Notes: a model not told the origin generated them from the sequence alone. Numbered from the stretch's first letter, positions 49,010 through 57,937 are shown. The stretch: DNA of 64,000 bases from Algibacter_G agarivorans (GCF_039543245.1 NZ_BAABJJ010000034.1:1-64000), one strand, 5' to 3'. A program made the numbers and translations.

Positions 49010-49675
49010 ATGAAAAAAATACTTTATAATTTAACACTAGTAATGTTAGTCTTTTTCGTTTCGTGCGAAGGAGAAAGCACTGGAGACGTGTCAAGAATCA
49101 CTTTCTTTAATGATATTGAACTGGTTGGTGCAGAAATTTTTATTGTCGAACAAGGTTCTAGTTATTCAGAACCAGGAGCTATTGCTTCTGAGGCTGAGAC
49201 AGACGTTACGGATCAAATAGTAATTTCCGGAGTCGTAGACACCAGCTCTTCAGGACATTACCTGATTACATATAATATTGCAAATAAAGATGGATTTGAA
49301 AAATCAATAACCAGACATGTTTTTGTTCTTCCTACCGATAGATCAAAATCTGAAGATTACGTAGGCACCTACACAGGTGATGTCAGTAATGGAACGTTTT
49401 CGGATGCTACAAACATTTCCCATTTAGGAGATGGATTATACTACGCTGATGATTTTATTGGAGGTAGATATGTTCAAGGAAGAGGACTTCCTCCTATTTA
49501 CAAAATCACAGCTTATTTTTATGTTAGCGGAGATGGAACAACTTATGAAGCTCTTTTAACTGATTCTCCTTGGGGACCATGGGGTGTGTTAAACCCTACT
49601 CTAAACGGAACAACTTTTACTCACGATTTACAAAGTGGGACTTTTCAAACACCTGTTGTATTAATAAAACAATAA
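49010..49675 (+). CDS. SusCD-linked lipoprotein (BT_2262/DUF5011-like)
   Basis: A lipoprotein of 221 residues. The ATG at 49010 (MKKILYNLTLVMLVFFVSC) is chosen over an in-frame ATG inside the SusD end, because it gives a clean lipobox with Cys19. An Ig-like DUF5011-type domain is visible at ~25-105 (GSSYSEPGAIASEAETDVTD, HYLITYNIANKDG). It is followed by a ~110-residue beta domain with VGTYTGDVSNGTF. Proteins of this kind commonly follow SusD and are presumed extra surface binders; the ligand is not evident. Confidence 0.8.
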   Translation: MKKILYNLTLVMLVFFVSCEGESTGDVSRITFFNDIELVGAEIFIVEQGSSYSEPGAIASEAETDVTDQIVISGVVDTSSSGHYLITYNIANKDGFEKSITRHVFVLPTDRSKSEDYVGTYTGDVSNGTFSDATNISHLGDGLYYADDFIGGRYVQGRGLPPIYKITAYFYVSGDGTTYEALLTDSPWGPWGVLNPTLNGTTFTHDLQSGTFQTPVVLIKQ

Positions 49676-49684
49676 TATAAAAAC

Positions 49685-50365
49685 ATGAAAAATAAAATAA
49701 TATACTTACTGCTAATCGCAGTGTTTTCGACAACCATCTTTTCTTGCGAAGAAGATATCGAGATATGGGATAGTAATACACTAGACTATTCTGGAACTTA
49801 CTTTTGGCAACTTTATGATGAAACAAATACTGATCTTTACGTTGATTATGATCATGCTATTCAAATCTTAATTTATAACACTTCAGACAATAAAGAAAAT
49901 GAAGTATGGATTGAAGATACGGATCATGTTTTTCCTTTAAAAAGTAAATTTTCATTTACAGGAAATTCTTCTGCTTTTAGCTCCACTGATTCAGATTTCG
50001 CTAATTTAACGAATAATGAAGCAGTTATTGATCCTGATGAGCCAGATGATAAGCCTACTGGTCTAAATCAAGAAGTAACCGTTGATACAGACTACATTCG
50101 AAGCTCAATAATTGAAGGTAAAATTTTGCCTAATGCTGGAACAACTACTAGTGGAAACCCAGTTGATAGTTTATATATTAAAATAAAGCTATACAGTGGA
50201 ACCGTAACCTACTCTAGTATTGAAGTACCTGTTGCAAAAAGAGCAGATCCCGAAGTAGAAGAGTTTGATTGGGAATTTAGCAGTGCTACTTACGATAACA
50301 CTCTAGATGAAACTTACGTTATTTCTGGTCATAGAAAAACTGGTTTTTCAGAAGATGATCATTAA
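49685..50365 (+). CDS. Putative lipid-binding-hydrolase-type lipoprotein of the SusCD operon
   Basis: A 226-residue lipoprotein (lipobox TTIFSC, Cys21) with the motif WDSNTLDYSGTYFWQLYDE. Beta-rich modules follow, and it ends VISGHRKTGFSEDDH. The pattern, with the VSGHRKTGF-type C-terminus, matches the small family annotated as lipid-binding putative hydrolase found at the end of SusCD operons. Hydrolase activity is not supported by any catalytic motif I can see. It is the last gene before a strong terminator. Confidence 0.75.
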   Translation: MKNKIIYLLLIAVFSTTIFSCEEDIEIWDSNTLDYSGTYFWQLYDETNTDLYVDYDHAIQILIYNTSDNKENEVWIEDTDHVFPLKSKFSFTGNSSAFSSTDSDFANLTNNEAVIDPDEPDDKPTGLNQEVTVDTDYIRSSIIEGKILPNAGTTTSGNPVDSLYIKIKLYSGTVTYSSIEVPVAKRADPEVEEFDWEFSSATYDNTLDETYVISGHRKTGFSEDDH

Positions 50366-50390
50366 TTAATTTATTAAGTTAAAAATGATA

Positions 50391-50426
50391 AAAAAAACCG
50401 AAGAAGCATAGCTTCTTCGGTTTTTT
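50391..50426 (+). terminator. Rho-independent terminator of the SusCD operon
   Basis: A perfect 10-bp stem CCGAAGAAGC (50398-50407) / GCTTCTTCGG (50411-50420) with an ATA loop. It is preceded by seven As and followed by six Ts, so it could work in both directions. Confidence 0.92.
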
Positions 50427-50452
50427 CGTTATATAACATTACCTTTACCCCA

Positions 50453-51193
50453 ATGGAAAATCAAACACAAATATTCGGTATTAGAGCAATCATAGAAGCT
50501 GTAAATGCAGGTGAAACTATTGATAAGGTATTCCTCCAAAAAGGAGAAAGAGGTGAGTTATTTAGTGAATTAGAGTCCTTATTAAATAGAAAATCTATCA
50601 ACAAATCTTATGTTCCTGTTGAAAAACTTAACAGGTTAACTAACAAGAACCACCAAGGCGCCGTTGCCCAAATATCGCCTATTGAGTTTCATGATATGGA
50701 AACTTTGGTTTTAAGTGTGATAGAATCAGGAAAAACACCTCTTTTTCTATTACTGGATCAATTAAGTGATGTTAGGAATTTTGGTGCTATAATCCGTACT
50801 GCAGAATGTACTGGAGTGAATGGTATCATTATTCAGAAAAAAGGAGGTGCTCCGGTTAATGGAGACACTATTAAAACAAGTGCTGGTGCCGTTTTTAAAA
50901 TCCCTATTTGTAAAGTAGACCATATTAAAGATGCTGTGTTTTATATGCAGGCAGAAGGTATTAAAGTAATTGCTGCTACCGAAAAAACTGATAATATGTT
51001 ATACGATGTTTCATTTATTGAACCTTGTGCCATTATTATGGGTTCTGAAGGGCGAGGTATAAACCCATCTACCTTAAAAGTGGTAGATGCTAAGGTTAAA
51101 TTACCATTGCTTGGCGATATTGAGTCTTTAAATGTTTCTGTAGCCTGTGGTGCTATTTTATATGAAGTAGTCAGACAAAGGATTAACAATTAA
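50453..51193 (+). CDS. rlmB: 23S rRNA (guanosine-2'-O-)-methyltransferase RlmB (SpoU/TrmH family)
   Basis: A SPOUT-fold methyltransferase of 246 residues. The N-terminal substrate-binding domain starts NQTQIFGIRAIIEAVNAGET. The knot domain has LLLDQLSDVRNFGAIIRTAE (~101-120), NGDTIKTSAGAVFKIPI and the SAM-binding IIMGSEGRGINPSTLKVVD (~197-215) plus LPLLGDIESLNVSVACGAIL. It probably modifies G2251 in 23S rRNA; a general TrmH-family role is certain, the exact site less so. Confidence 0.93.
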   Translation: MENQTQIFGIRAIIEAVNAGETIDKVFLQKGERGELFSELESLLNRKSINKSYVPVEKLNRLTNKNHQGAVAQISPIEFHDMETLVLSVIESGKTPLFLLLDQLSDVRNFGAIIRTAECTGVNGIIIQKKGGAPVNGDTIKTSAGAVFKIPICKVDHIKDAVFYMQAEGIKVIAATEKTDNMLYDVSFIEPCAIIMGSEGRGINPSTLKVVDAKVKLPLLGDIESLNVSVACGAILYEVVRQRINN

Positions 51194-51454
51194 CGATTTT
51201 GGATTGTTGATTTTAGAATTTATTTGTAACGTGAGTTTGATATAAGAACCGTTATTTTTAGGATAAAAGCCAACAAAATATATAGTTGTCTCCTTGAGCC
51301 CTTCGACTGTGCTCAGTATAAACTAAAGTCGAAAGGTCTTTGAAGTCGATAAATTCTCTGGGTTTCGACTGCGCTCAACCTGACATTCGAAAATAAGTCA
51401 ATGATTTTACATTAGATTATATTCGTCGCTACGTCGAACTCAGGTTTATAATTA
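51194..51454. repeat. Convergent intergenic region with TTCGACTGCGCTCA-type repeats
   Basis: No gene is present. A variant CTTCGACTGTGCTCAG at 51302-51317, a TTCGACTGCGCTCA at 51363-51376 and fragments such as AAAGTCGAAAGG (51323 region) and CGTCGAACTCAGG (51432 region) fill the gap between rlmB and the rhomboid gene. Imperfect pairing of these could form a hairpin, but no U-tract terminator is visible. Confidence 0.65.
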
Positions 51455-52189
51455 TTATTCGCCGTCTTTCGACTCTTCTTTATAAATGTAATTAAACTTA
51501 GTTTGCTCCTGCTCGATTTCGGGTTCATTAGATTCAACAAAATTTCCATCTTCATCAAAATGTTTTAAGAATGGGTCATTATCCTCATTATAATTTTCTT
51601 GTTCCCAAACATATTTTTTAGGCTTTGCAATTTCTTTTCTAAAAAACAGAGCAAATAACACACCTGTGATTAACCCTGCCATATGCCCTTCCCAAGAAAT
51701 CCCTTTTTCTATTGGTAAGGTATGCCAAATCATACTACCGTAAAGGAAAACAACTAACAACGATAATGCAATAAGCCTATAATGCTTTGCAAAAACACCC
51801 TTAAAGAATGTAAAACTGATCAATACATAAATCAATCCACTAGCGCCTATATGGTACGATGGCCTTCCAATACACCAGGTTAAAAATCCTGAAAATAAAA
51901 TTCCAAATAATATCACTTTCCAAGCAATAGGTCTATAGAAATAAAACAAGCCTATGGATAGCACAAATAAAGGGATAGTATTATGGTAAATATGCTTAAT
52001 ATCGCCATGAATAAAAGGACTTAAAAAGATGCCTCTTAACCCTTTTAGGCTTTGTGGATAGATGCCATATTTACTGAAATTGAAACCAAAACGCACCTCA
52101 AACCAAAACACCAACCAAATGATTAGCACAAAAAAAACAGGATAAGCTACAACACCTGTTGAAAATTTGAAATGCTCCTGTTGTTTCAT
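51455..52189 (-). CDS. Rhomboid-family intramembrane serine protease
   Basis: A 244-residue inner-membrane protease. The start is set at the ATG at 52187-52189 (MKQQEHFKFSTGVVAYP); a longer frame upstream runs through the TCCCGATA palindrome. It has six hydrophobic segments, the HGDIKHIYHNTIPL motif (~61-74), catalytic Ser117 in HIGASGLIY and His169 in SWEGHMAGLITG, so both dyad residues are kept. A hydrophilic acidic cytoplasmic tail of ~50 residues follows. The substrates are unknown. Confidence 0.93.
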   Translation of the reverse strand: MKQQEHFKFSTGVVAYPVFFVLIIWLVFWFEVRFGFNFSKYGIYPQSLKGLRGIFLSPFIHGDIKHIYHNTIPLFVLSIGLFYFYRPIAWKVILFGILFSGFLTWCIGRPSYHIGASGLIYVLISFTFFKGVFAKHYRLIALSLLVVFLYGSMIWHTLPIEKGISWEGHMAGLITGVLFALFFRKEIAKPKKYVWEQENYNEDNDPFLKHFDEDGNFVESNEPEIEQEQTKFNYIYKEESKDGE

Positions 52190-52522
52190 GTGTTTATATA
52201 TATTCTTTTTTATCCCGATAACTATCGGGAAGTCACGCCGAAATTGTCCAAGCAACCTATATAACGTCTATTTAATCTTTGTACTTGGTTATCAAGTTTT
52301 AGTTATGGATGTTTCATAAAAATTAAAGATAGCAAATAGTTTACCAATTTAGGTTTCGTGCTAAATTGACAGTTATCAGTATTCAGTCGCTTCTTACAGT
52401 CAATGCATCCAGTCACTAAGTACTTTTTAAATTAGTGCCTTTAGAATTATTAGATAAATTTTATTAAACATTCGTCCTATTAAGATTCCTTTTTGAAAAG
52501 GAATTGTTTTAATTTTACATTT
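52190..52522. other. Divergent rhomboid/rarA intergenic region
   Basis: A 333-bp region without a gene. It contains a TCCCGATA-AC-TATCGGGA palindrome (52213-52230) and CAGT-rich text (52365-52415, e.g. CAGTATTCAGTCGCTTC) resembling degenerate relatives of the repeats around the four-helix-bundle gene. No convincing promoter was found. Confidence 0.5.
52213..52230. repeat. TCCCGATA/TATCGGGA palindrome
   Basis: TCCCGATA-AC-TATCGGGA is the fourth member of the family seen at 2933, 3204 and 6464, here in the 5' region of the rhomboid gene. Confidence 0.8.
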
Positions 52523-53806
52523 ATGAACGCGAATGAGCCATTAGCAGAACGTTTACGACCCAAAAACTTAGAGGACTATGTGAGCCAAACCCACTTGGTA
52601 GGTAAACAGGGTGCTTTAACGCAACATATTAAACAGGGTTTAATACCATCAATGATTTTTTGGGGACCTCCGGGAACGGGAAAAACGACGCTTGCCAACA
52701 TTATTGCTACTGAATCAGGCAGACCCTTTTACAGCTTGAGTGCTATAAATTCTGGGGTAAAAGATATTCGAGATGTAATTGATAAAGCAAAACAAAGTGG
52801 CGGTTTATTTACTACAAAAAACCCCATTTTGTTTATTGATGAGATTCATAGGTTTAGCAAATCACAACAAGATTCCTTATTACAAGCCGTTGAAAAGGGT
52901 TGGATTACCCTTATTGGTGCCACTACCGAAAACCCTAGTTTTGAAGTGATTTCCGCCCTTTTATCACGCTGTCAGGTTTATATTTTAAATGCCTTTGACA
53001 AAAACGATTTAGAAACCCTTTTAAAACGCGCTATTGAAAAAGACGAGTACATCTCTAAAAAAAACATAAAACTACAAGAAACCAATGCACTTTTAAGGCT
53101 TTCAGGTGGTGATGCCAGAAAATTACTTAATATTTTTGAACTCATTGTGAATTCGTATGACACAGACACCATCACTATTACTGATGAAACTGTTTTACAA
53201 AAGATTCAGAATAACACGGTACGTTATGACAAAACGGGGGAGCAGCATTACGATATTATTTCGGCATTTATAAAATCCATTCGTGGTAGCGATCCCAACG
53301 GAGCCGTTTATTGGTTAGCTCGCATGATTGAAGGTGGTGAAGATGTAAAATTCATTGCACGACGTTTATTGATTTCGGCAAGTGAGGACATTGGAAATGC
53401 CAACCCTACTGCTTTGGTAATTGCCAACAACACCTTTCAAGCGGTCTCGACTATTGGTTATCCAGAATCCAGAATTATTTTGAGTCAGTGCGCTACCTAT
53501 CTAGCCTGTTCGCCTAAAAGCAATGCAGCATACATGGCTATTGGCAAGGCCCAGCAACTGGTTAAAGAAACTGGCGATTTAAGTGTACCTCTAGAAATTA
53601 GAAACGCACCTACCAAACTCATGAAAGAACTAGGTTACGGCAATAATTACAAGTACGCACATAGCTACGACAATAATTTTGCCAATCAAGAATTTCTGCC
53701 CAACGACATTAAAAAAACCAAACTTTATGACCCTGGAAACAATGCAAGAGAACATGTGCATCGCGAATTTTTAAAACAACGTTGGAAAGACAAGTATGAT
53801 TATTAA
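52523..53806 (+). CDS. rarA: Replication-associated recombination protein RarA (MgsA)
   Basis: A clamp-loader-like AAA+ ATPase that acts at stalled replication forks. The ATG at 52523 (MNANEPLAERLRPKNLEDYV) is preferred; the frame also opens at a TTG ten codons upstream. The protein has 427 residues: Walker A GPPGTGKTT (~48-56), Walker B ILFIDEIHRF (~104-113), sensor GATTENPSFE, then the helical tetramerisation domain with LIEGGEDVKFIARRLL-like and NAYMAIGKAQ-type segments. Confidence 0.96.
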   Translation: MNANEPLAERLRPKNLEDYVSQTHLVGKQGALTQHIKQGLIPSMIFWGPPGTGKTTLANIIATESGRPFYSLSAINSGVKDIRDVIDKAKQSGGLFTTKNPILFIDEIHRFSKSQQDSLLQAVEKGWITLIGATTENPSFEVISALLSRCQVYILNAFDKNDLETLLKRAIEKDEYISKKNIKLQETNALLRLSGGDARKLLNIFELIVNSYDTDTITITDETVLQKIQNNTVRYDKTGEQHYDIISAFIKSIRGSDPNGAVYWLARMIEGGEDVKFIARRLLISASEDIGNANPTALVIANNTFQAVSTIGYPESRIILSQCATYLACSPKSNAAYMAIGKAQQLVKETGDLSVPLEIRNAPTKLMKELGYGNNYKYAHSYDNNFANQEFLPNDIKKTKLYDPGNNAREHVHREFLKQRWKDKYDY

Positions 53807-53810
53807 AATT

Positions 53811-53970
53811 ATTTGGGCGTCACCCAAGGGTCGGGCTTTCCGCTATATCTTTCTTGTGCTGAACTTGTTTCAGTATCTCATCAAGTGTTTTTCACATAAC
53901 TTAAAATGTGTTTCAAAGTAAACTTATAGTTAAGCACAAAAAAGGATGCCGCTGCAATCCCTAACGCACT
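53811..53970. repeat. Structured dispersed repeat, copy 2
   Basis: Shares ordered blocks with 18512-18690 and lacks its nested palindrome. Pairing potential is kept: TTGTGCT (53854-53860) with AGCACAA (53933-53939), GGAT (53944-53947) with ATCC (53957-53960), and GCGT with ACGC at the ends. Like copy 1 it occupies a convergent gap, here between rarA and the 53989-54849 gene. Confidence 0.8.
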
Positions 53971-53988
53971 TCAGGTTTCAAATAAACT

Positions 53989-54849
53989 TTAGAATTTAAT
54001 ATTTAAAACATCTTGCTTTAAAATACTATCAACATAATATTCTAAAACCCAATCATCACCTTTTTTGTAAACAATAGCACTTTTGCCTTCAACTATATAG
54101 GTATTGCTTATTCCTGTGCTTTTAATTCTATAAACCACTTTAGGAGAACTGTCAACCAACTGAAATCCGTTTTCAATTTCTTGAGCATACAAAACATTTG
54201 AAACACCTTGTATGATAACCGTTTCTTTAATTGATTTTTCTTCAACTAGCTTAGATATTGGTTGTTGCGGCGCTACTACTTTAGGTGGCGCAACCACTGC
54301 AACTTCTTTTTCCTTTTTCAGGTTCTGTATCTCTTCTCTTAATTGCTGTATTTCATCTGTAACTTCACTTTTACCTGAAGTTTGAGAGGTTACTATAGAC
54401 GTTATATTTTCATTAGGCTCATACTTATAATTCAATGTCCCAACCGTCTTAAAAGCCTCTCTTAAAGCCTGATTATAAGCTGTTTTATAATCCTTTTCCC
54501 TACTCTCTCCCTCACCAGACGTATAAACTACTCGATCATTACAATCCTTAAGTTCTAAAGACAGTTTTGTTTTAAACATTCCAGAGTCCTTTATAACATC
54601 AGATTTTAACGCTAAACATCTATTTCTTATTAAATCCTCAGGATAAGCTGTGCCTTCCATTATAGCTTCAAACCCATACTTATTAAATAAAAACTGAGCC
54701 AATGAATTTAATTTATACTGGTCTTTTTCCTTTAGGAAATCAAATTTATTAGGAATAATAACATACTTATAATTATTTAAGTTTGCTTGAGAAAATACAG
54801 ATGTTATAATAAAACATGCTATTAATATAGGGAAAAACTTAGCTTTCAT
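53989..54849 (-). CDS. Secreted protein of unknown function with central coiled coil
   Basis: A 286-residue protein with a signal peptide (FFPILIACFIITSVFSQ). The N-terminal ~150 residues (NNYKYVIIPNKFDFLKEKDQ, YNQALREAFKTVGTLNYKYE) look like a small alpha/beta domain with a conserved 'repeated-lineage' feel for flavobacteria. A short coiled coil follows (~167-190, IQQLREEIQNLKKEKE), then a Pro/Val-rich linker. A C-terminal beta domain (~205-286) contains VYRIKSTGISNTYIVEGKSA. I do not recognise a named family; it is probably periplasmic or associated with the outer membrane. It is a monocistronic gene with a TATCTTTA near-consensus -7 upstream. Confidence 0.75.
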   Translation of the reverse strand: MKAKFFPILIACFIITSVFSQANLNNYKYVIIPNKFDFLKEKDQYKLNSLAQFLFNKYGFEAIMEGTAYPEDLIRNRCLALKSDVIKDSGMFKTKLSLELKDCNDRVVYTSGEGESREKDYKTAYNQALREAFKTVGTLNYKYEPNENITSIVTSQTSGKSEVTDEIQQLREEIQNLKKEKEVAVVAPPKVVAPQQPISKLVEEKSIKETVIIQGVSNVLYAQEIENGFQLVDSSPKVVYRIKSTGISNTYIVEGKSAIVYKKGDDWVLEYYVDSILKQDVLNIKF

Positions 54850-54933
54850 TTTTAAAATATTATAGTTAAAGGCTTTTTGTAAAGATACACTTTTGTAAAT
54901 TTTATAGATATTTTTAACACAAAATTGTAATAG

Positions 54934-55623
54934 TTACAAATACTTTTTTAATTGAATTAAATTATCAATTTGTTTGATATCAATATCTAGAGTCATGTTA
55001 TTCAAATCAAAAAAAATAACATCCATACCAATGTTTTTTGCTCCAAGAATATCGGCTTCATAACTATCGCCTATCATAATACTTTGGTTCACATTAACAT
55101 TCGCCAATTCCAAGGCAAAATTGAAAATTTTAGGATTGGGCTTCTTAACACCTACCATTTCCGAGTTGGTTACCGTTTTAAAATATTGGTTGATTTTAGA
55201 TTTAGTTAACTTTTTATGTTGTACCTCTTCAAATCCATTGGTTATAATATGCAAATTATAGTTAACACTCAAATAATCTAAGATTTCGAATGTGTTTTCA
55301 AATAAATGGTTAAATGTCGTTAAGTGTGTTATATAATCTTCTGATAGTTTGTAAACCAAACGTGCTTCAGCCTGAAAACCAATAGCTTGAAAAGCATCAT
55401 TTAACCTTGCAAAACGCAACGCTTCTTTTTCTATTTTTTCTTCTCTATAAAGTTTCCAATACTTAAGATTTATAGGCACATAATGTAACAGAAAATCATC
55501 TAAACTCAGATTTATACTATTTATTTTGAAAATTTCTTTAAAAGCCAACCCTGAGTTTTTATCAAAATCCCACAGGGTATGATCTAAATCAAAAAAAACA
55601 TCTGTAATATTTTTAGAACTCAT
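54934..55623 (-). CDS. YjjG-family noncanonical pyrimidine nucleotidase (HAD superfamily)
   Basis: A 229-residue HAD hydrolase that dephosphorylates pyrimidine nucleoside monophosphates, helping to exclude noncanonical nucleotides. HAD motif I is FFDLDHTLWDFDKNS (~10-24), motif II lies in LHIITNGFEEVQHKKL (~116-131), and motifs III/IV in VGVKKPNPKIFNFAL and MIGDSYEADILGAKNIGMD (~181-199). It overlaps the start region of the upstream deacetylase-family gene by 11 bp, so both are translated from one message. Confidence 0.9.
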   Translation of the reverse strand: MSSKNITDVFFDLDHTLWDFDKNSGLAFKEIFKINSINLSLDDFLLHYVPINLKYWKLYREEKIEKEALRFARLNDAFQAIGFQAEARLVYKLSEDYITHLTTFNHLFENTFEILDYLSVNYNLHIITNGFEEVQHKKLTKSKINQYFKTVTNSEMVGVKKPNPKIFNFALELANVNVNQSIMIGDSYEADILGAKNIGMDVIFFDLNNMTLDIDIKQIDNLIQLKKYL

Positions 55624-56914
55624 TGGCTGAATCTAAAATTATATTAAACAATTCCTTAAATCCTTTCCACCTATCATCATCACTAAACGTATAATTATGA
55701 AATACAGGAACAAATTCCCCATTTACTTGTTTTATTTCGTAAATGATTTCATTTAAAGCCTTTTTTTTATCAAGTAATGATCTATTTTTCAACAAAGCAT
55801 AATCCATTAGATGGTAGGAGTTAACCTTTAAAGGAGTTTGCACTTCGTAATCCAAATCGTAAAATAAAAAAGGGGTACATGAACCCGCTCTAAAACCAGC
55901 CTGATTTACATAGCCCATAGTATAATCTTCTTGGATTTCTAAAGTTATTAGATTTCTATACGATTCTGGTAAATTCAGTTTTGAAAAAGACTGCCTTGAT
56001 GCTTTTAAATTGGTATTCAAAATATCTTCCATACGCAATTTTTCCTTTTTCAATATAGCTTCATCTTCAATCGCAAAAAATGATATTTTAAGCCCTACTT
56101 TACAATAATCTGCCACATACTTAATAAGTGACACAAACTTCTTTTTATTATGGTTAATCCCTTTATCATAAGTAGAATAATCCCCTATCAAAAAAAAGAA
56201 AAGGAATTTAAAATTAGAGGTTTTCTGTCTATTTATCACATATTTAAAGGTATCAAACGGGTCGTGTTTAAAACCAAGAATTACCATAAACCTACGGTAC
56301 AAACTTATAAATCTAAATCTAGAAAAGTCTTTAATAACACCTCCCAAAGTTCGCATAATACCTTTTAATTTGTAACTATAGGCACTAGGCACATCAATAA
56401 TAGGTTTAATGCTATAGGTTCTTGTCGGAAATTCAAATTCTGGAAACTGTTTTTGTAAAGCGTCCTTAAATTTATAGGCCCAAATATCCACAACGGGTTG
56501 ATGCAAAAACCCTTTTTTATAGGCTAAACTTTCAGTTGCGGTAAAGCGACCAAACTCATCTTTTACATGGGGTAAATATTCTTCATAACGCGATAATAAA
56601 TAAAAGGCAGCTGAAAAAATATCAAAAGGCATAGCGCTCTTTTCTCCATTATAAAAGAAACATTTAGTTTGACCCCAATCATGCATATGGATTTCAACAT
56701 CGCTTAATCCTTGTTCAAATAAAATCTCATGGCTTTTAATAAAAAACTCGTTACCAAGTTGTTGTTTGGTGTACGACATTTTCATGCTGTCGTGTGCAAT
56801 AAAAACCTCTATTTTAGTTGTAAAACTTACCTCTATACCTAAAATTCTTGTGCAAATATGTTTGAAAACATATTTTAATCTAGGAGATATTTTATGGGTA
56901 TAGACTAATAGCAT
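55613..56914 (-). CDS. Polysaccharide-deacetylase-family protein (DUF7033-type N-terminus)
   Basis: A 433-residue cytoplasmic-looking protein. The N-terminal ~110 residues (MLLVYTHKISPRLKYVFKHI, FFYNGEKSAMPFDIFSAAFY, LLSRYEEYLPHVKDEFGRF) match the domain that precedes a distant polysaccharide deacetylase/NodB-like barrel in Bacteroidota. The barrel part contains FLIGDYSTYDKGINH and LEIQEDYTMGYVNQAGFRAG (~331-350). The region TYSIKPIIDVPSAYSYK occupies the metal-site position of NodB enzymes but with altered residues, so catalytic activity is uncertain. It is first in an operon with the nucleotidase. Confidence 0.8.
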   Translation of the reverse strand: MLLVYTHKISPRLKYVFKHICTRILGIEVSFTTKIEVFIAHDSMKMSYTKQQLGNEFFIKSHEILFEQGLSDVEIHMHDWGQTKCFFYNGEKSAMPFDIFSAAFYLLSRYEEYLPHVKDEFGRFTATESLAYKKGFLHQPVVDIWAYKFKDALQKQFPEFEFPTRTYSIKPIIDVPSAYSYKLKGIMRTLGGVIKDFSRFRFISLYRRFMVILGFKHDPFDTFKYVINRQKTSNFKFLFFFLIGDYSTYDKGINHNKKKFVSLIKYVADYCKVGLKISFFAIEDEAILKKEKLRMEDILNTNLKASRQSFSKLNLPESYRNLITLEIQEDYTMGYVNQAGFRAGSCTPFLFYDLDYEVQTPLKVNSYHLMDYALLKNRSLLDKKKALNEIIYEIKQVNGEFVPVFHNYTFSDDDRWKGFKELFNIILDSANEF

Positions 56915-57016
56915 TTTTTTCCAAATTCTAATTTAAAAAATTACAAATTCCAATTAATTGAATCATTCCATGTTTAGGGTTTTGAAATTTTACTTTTGAT
57001 TATTTTTTTGGTGCTT

Positions 57017-57715
57017 TCACAAAAGTGATTCATCAGCAAAACTAAAGTATGCTTTTTCTGTTATAATTAAGTGATCTAATACTTTTATATCCAAACTTTG
57101 TGACGCCACTTTTAATTTTTGAGTGATTTGTTTGTCGGCTTCACTAGGTTTTAAGGTTCCCGACGGATGATTATGCGCCAATATCAATCCTGTGGCACCA
57201 ACTTCTAAAGCATTTTTTAGCACCAAACGCACATCTACCAAAGTTCCCGTTATACCACCTTTACTTAGTTGATTTTTCTGAATAACTTTATTAGAATTAT
57301 TCATATAAATAATCCAGAACTCCTCATGCTGTAATTCACCAATAACGGGCTGCATGAGTTCAAAAACCGATATACTAGAAGTGATTTTCTTTTTTTCTAA
57401 GGCCTCCTCACCCCTACGTCGCCGTCCTAATTCTAAAGCGGATATTATAGTTATTGCTTTTGCCTCACCTATACCTTTAAATTCCATAAGCTGCTTTATC
57501 GACAACTTCCCTAATGCGCTTAAATTATTATCTACACTGGCTAAAATACGTTTGCACAACGCCACAGCGCTTTCATCTCTATTGCCAGAGCCTATTAATA
57601 TGGCCACTAATTCTGCATCGCTTAAAGCAGACTTACCTTTATAGAGCAATTTTTCACGTGGCCGGTCGTCTTGACTCCAGTTTTTTATAGAAAATGAGGA
57701 TGGTTTTTCTTGCAT
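57017..57715 (-). CDS. radC: RadC-family JAB-domain protein
   Basis: A 232-residue RadC-like protein. The N-terminal helix-hairpin-helix part (SIKQLMEFKGIGEAKAITII at ~72-91) suggests DNA binding. The C-terminal MPN/JAB metalloprotease-like domain has the zinc motif LAHNHPSGTLKPSEADKQIT (~179-198), with both His and Asp intact. Despite the name, a role in DNA repair is unproven; related proteins are linked to competence or recombination. Confidence 0.95.
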   Translation of the reverse strand: MQEKPSSFSIKNWSQDDRPREKLLYKGKSALSDAELVAILIGSGNRDESAVALCKRILASVDNNLSALGKLSIKQLMEFKGIGEAKAITIISALELGRRRRGEEALEKKKITSSISVFELMQPVIGELQHEEFWIIYMNNSNKVIQKNQLSKGGITGTLVDVRLVLKNALEVGATGLILAHNHPSGTLKPSEADKQITQKLKVASQSLDIKVLDHLIITEKAYFSFADESLL

Positions 57716-57772
57716 TGGTTAAAGATAAATATTGATTGCATTACAAACAATAAAATTATTTGTATATCTAAT

Positions 57773-57937
57773 TAGTGTCTGGACGTAAACATAGCAAAAT
57801 TAAATTTGTCTCTTTTTGCGCCCTTTCCATTTATTTTTAACCGCCTGATGCTAAGGCATCACCTCATAAAAAGTAAATAAAAATGACATCAAAAATAATT
57901 CAAATTATAAAAATAGTCTGTTTACGACCAGACACTA
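57773..57937. mobile_element. MITE-like 165-bp element with terminal inverted repeats
   Basis: The left end TAGTGTCTGGACGTAAACA (57773-57791) and the reverse complement of the right end (57919-57937), TAGTGTCTGGTCGTAAACA, match in 18 of 19 bases. Both ends carry TA, compatible with a TA target duplication. Inside there is a central hairpin TGATGC-TAAG-GCATCA and flanking A/T-rich self-complementary arms. It has no coding capacity. It lies between radC and the hybrid kinase, 19 bp beyond the kinase stop. Confidence 0.75.

Noticed and set aside
51194..51454. Possible tRNA or small RNA in the rlmB/rhomboid gap
   Set aside because: No cloverleaf or TTCGANTC-type T-arm with matching acceptor stem could be folded. 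The TTCGA text belongs to the dispersed repeat.
52493..52522. TTG start and apparent TTG-N20-TACATTTA promoter ahead of rarA
   Set aside because: The -7-like element overlaps the ATG at 52523, so transcription would begin inside the gene. Spacing and the last base also deviate from consensus.
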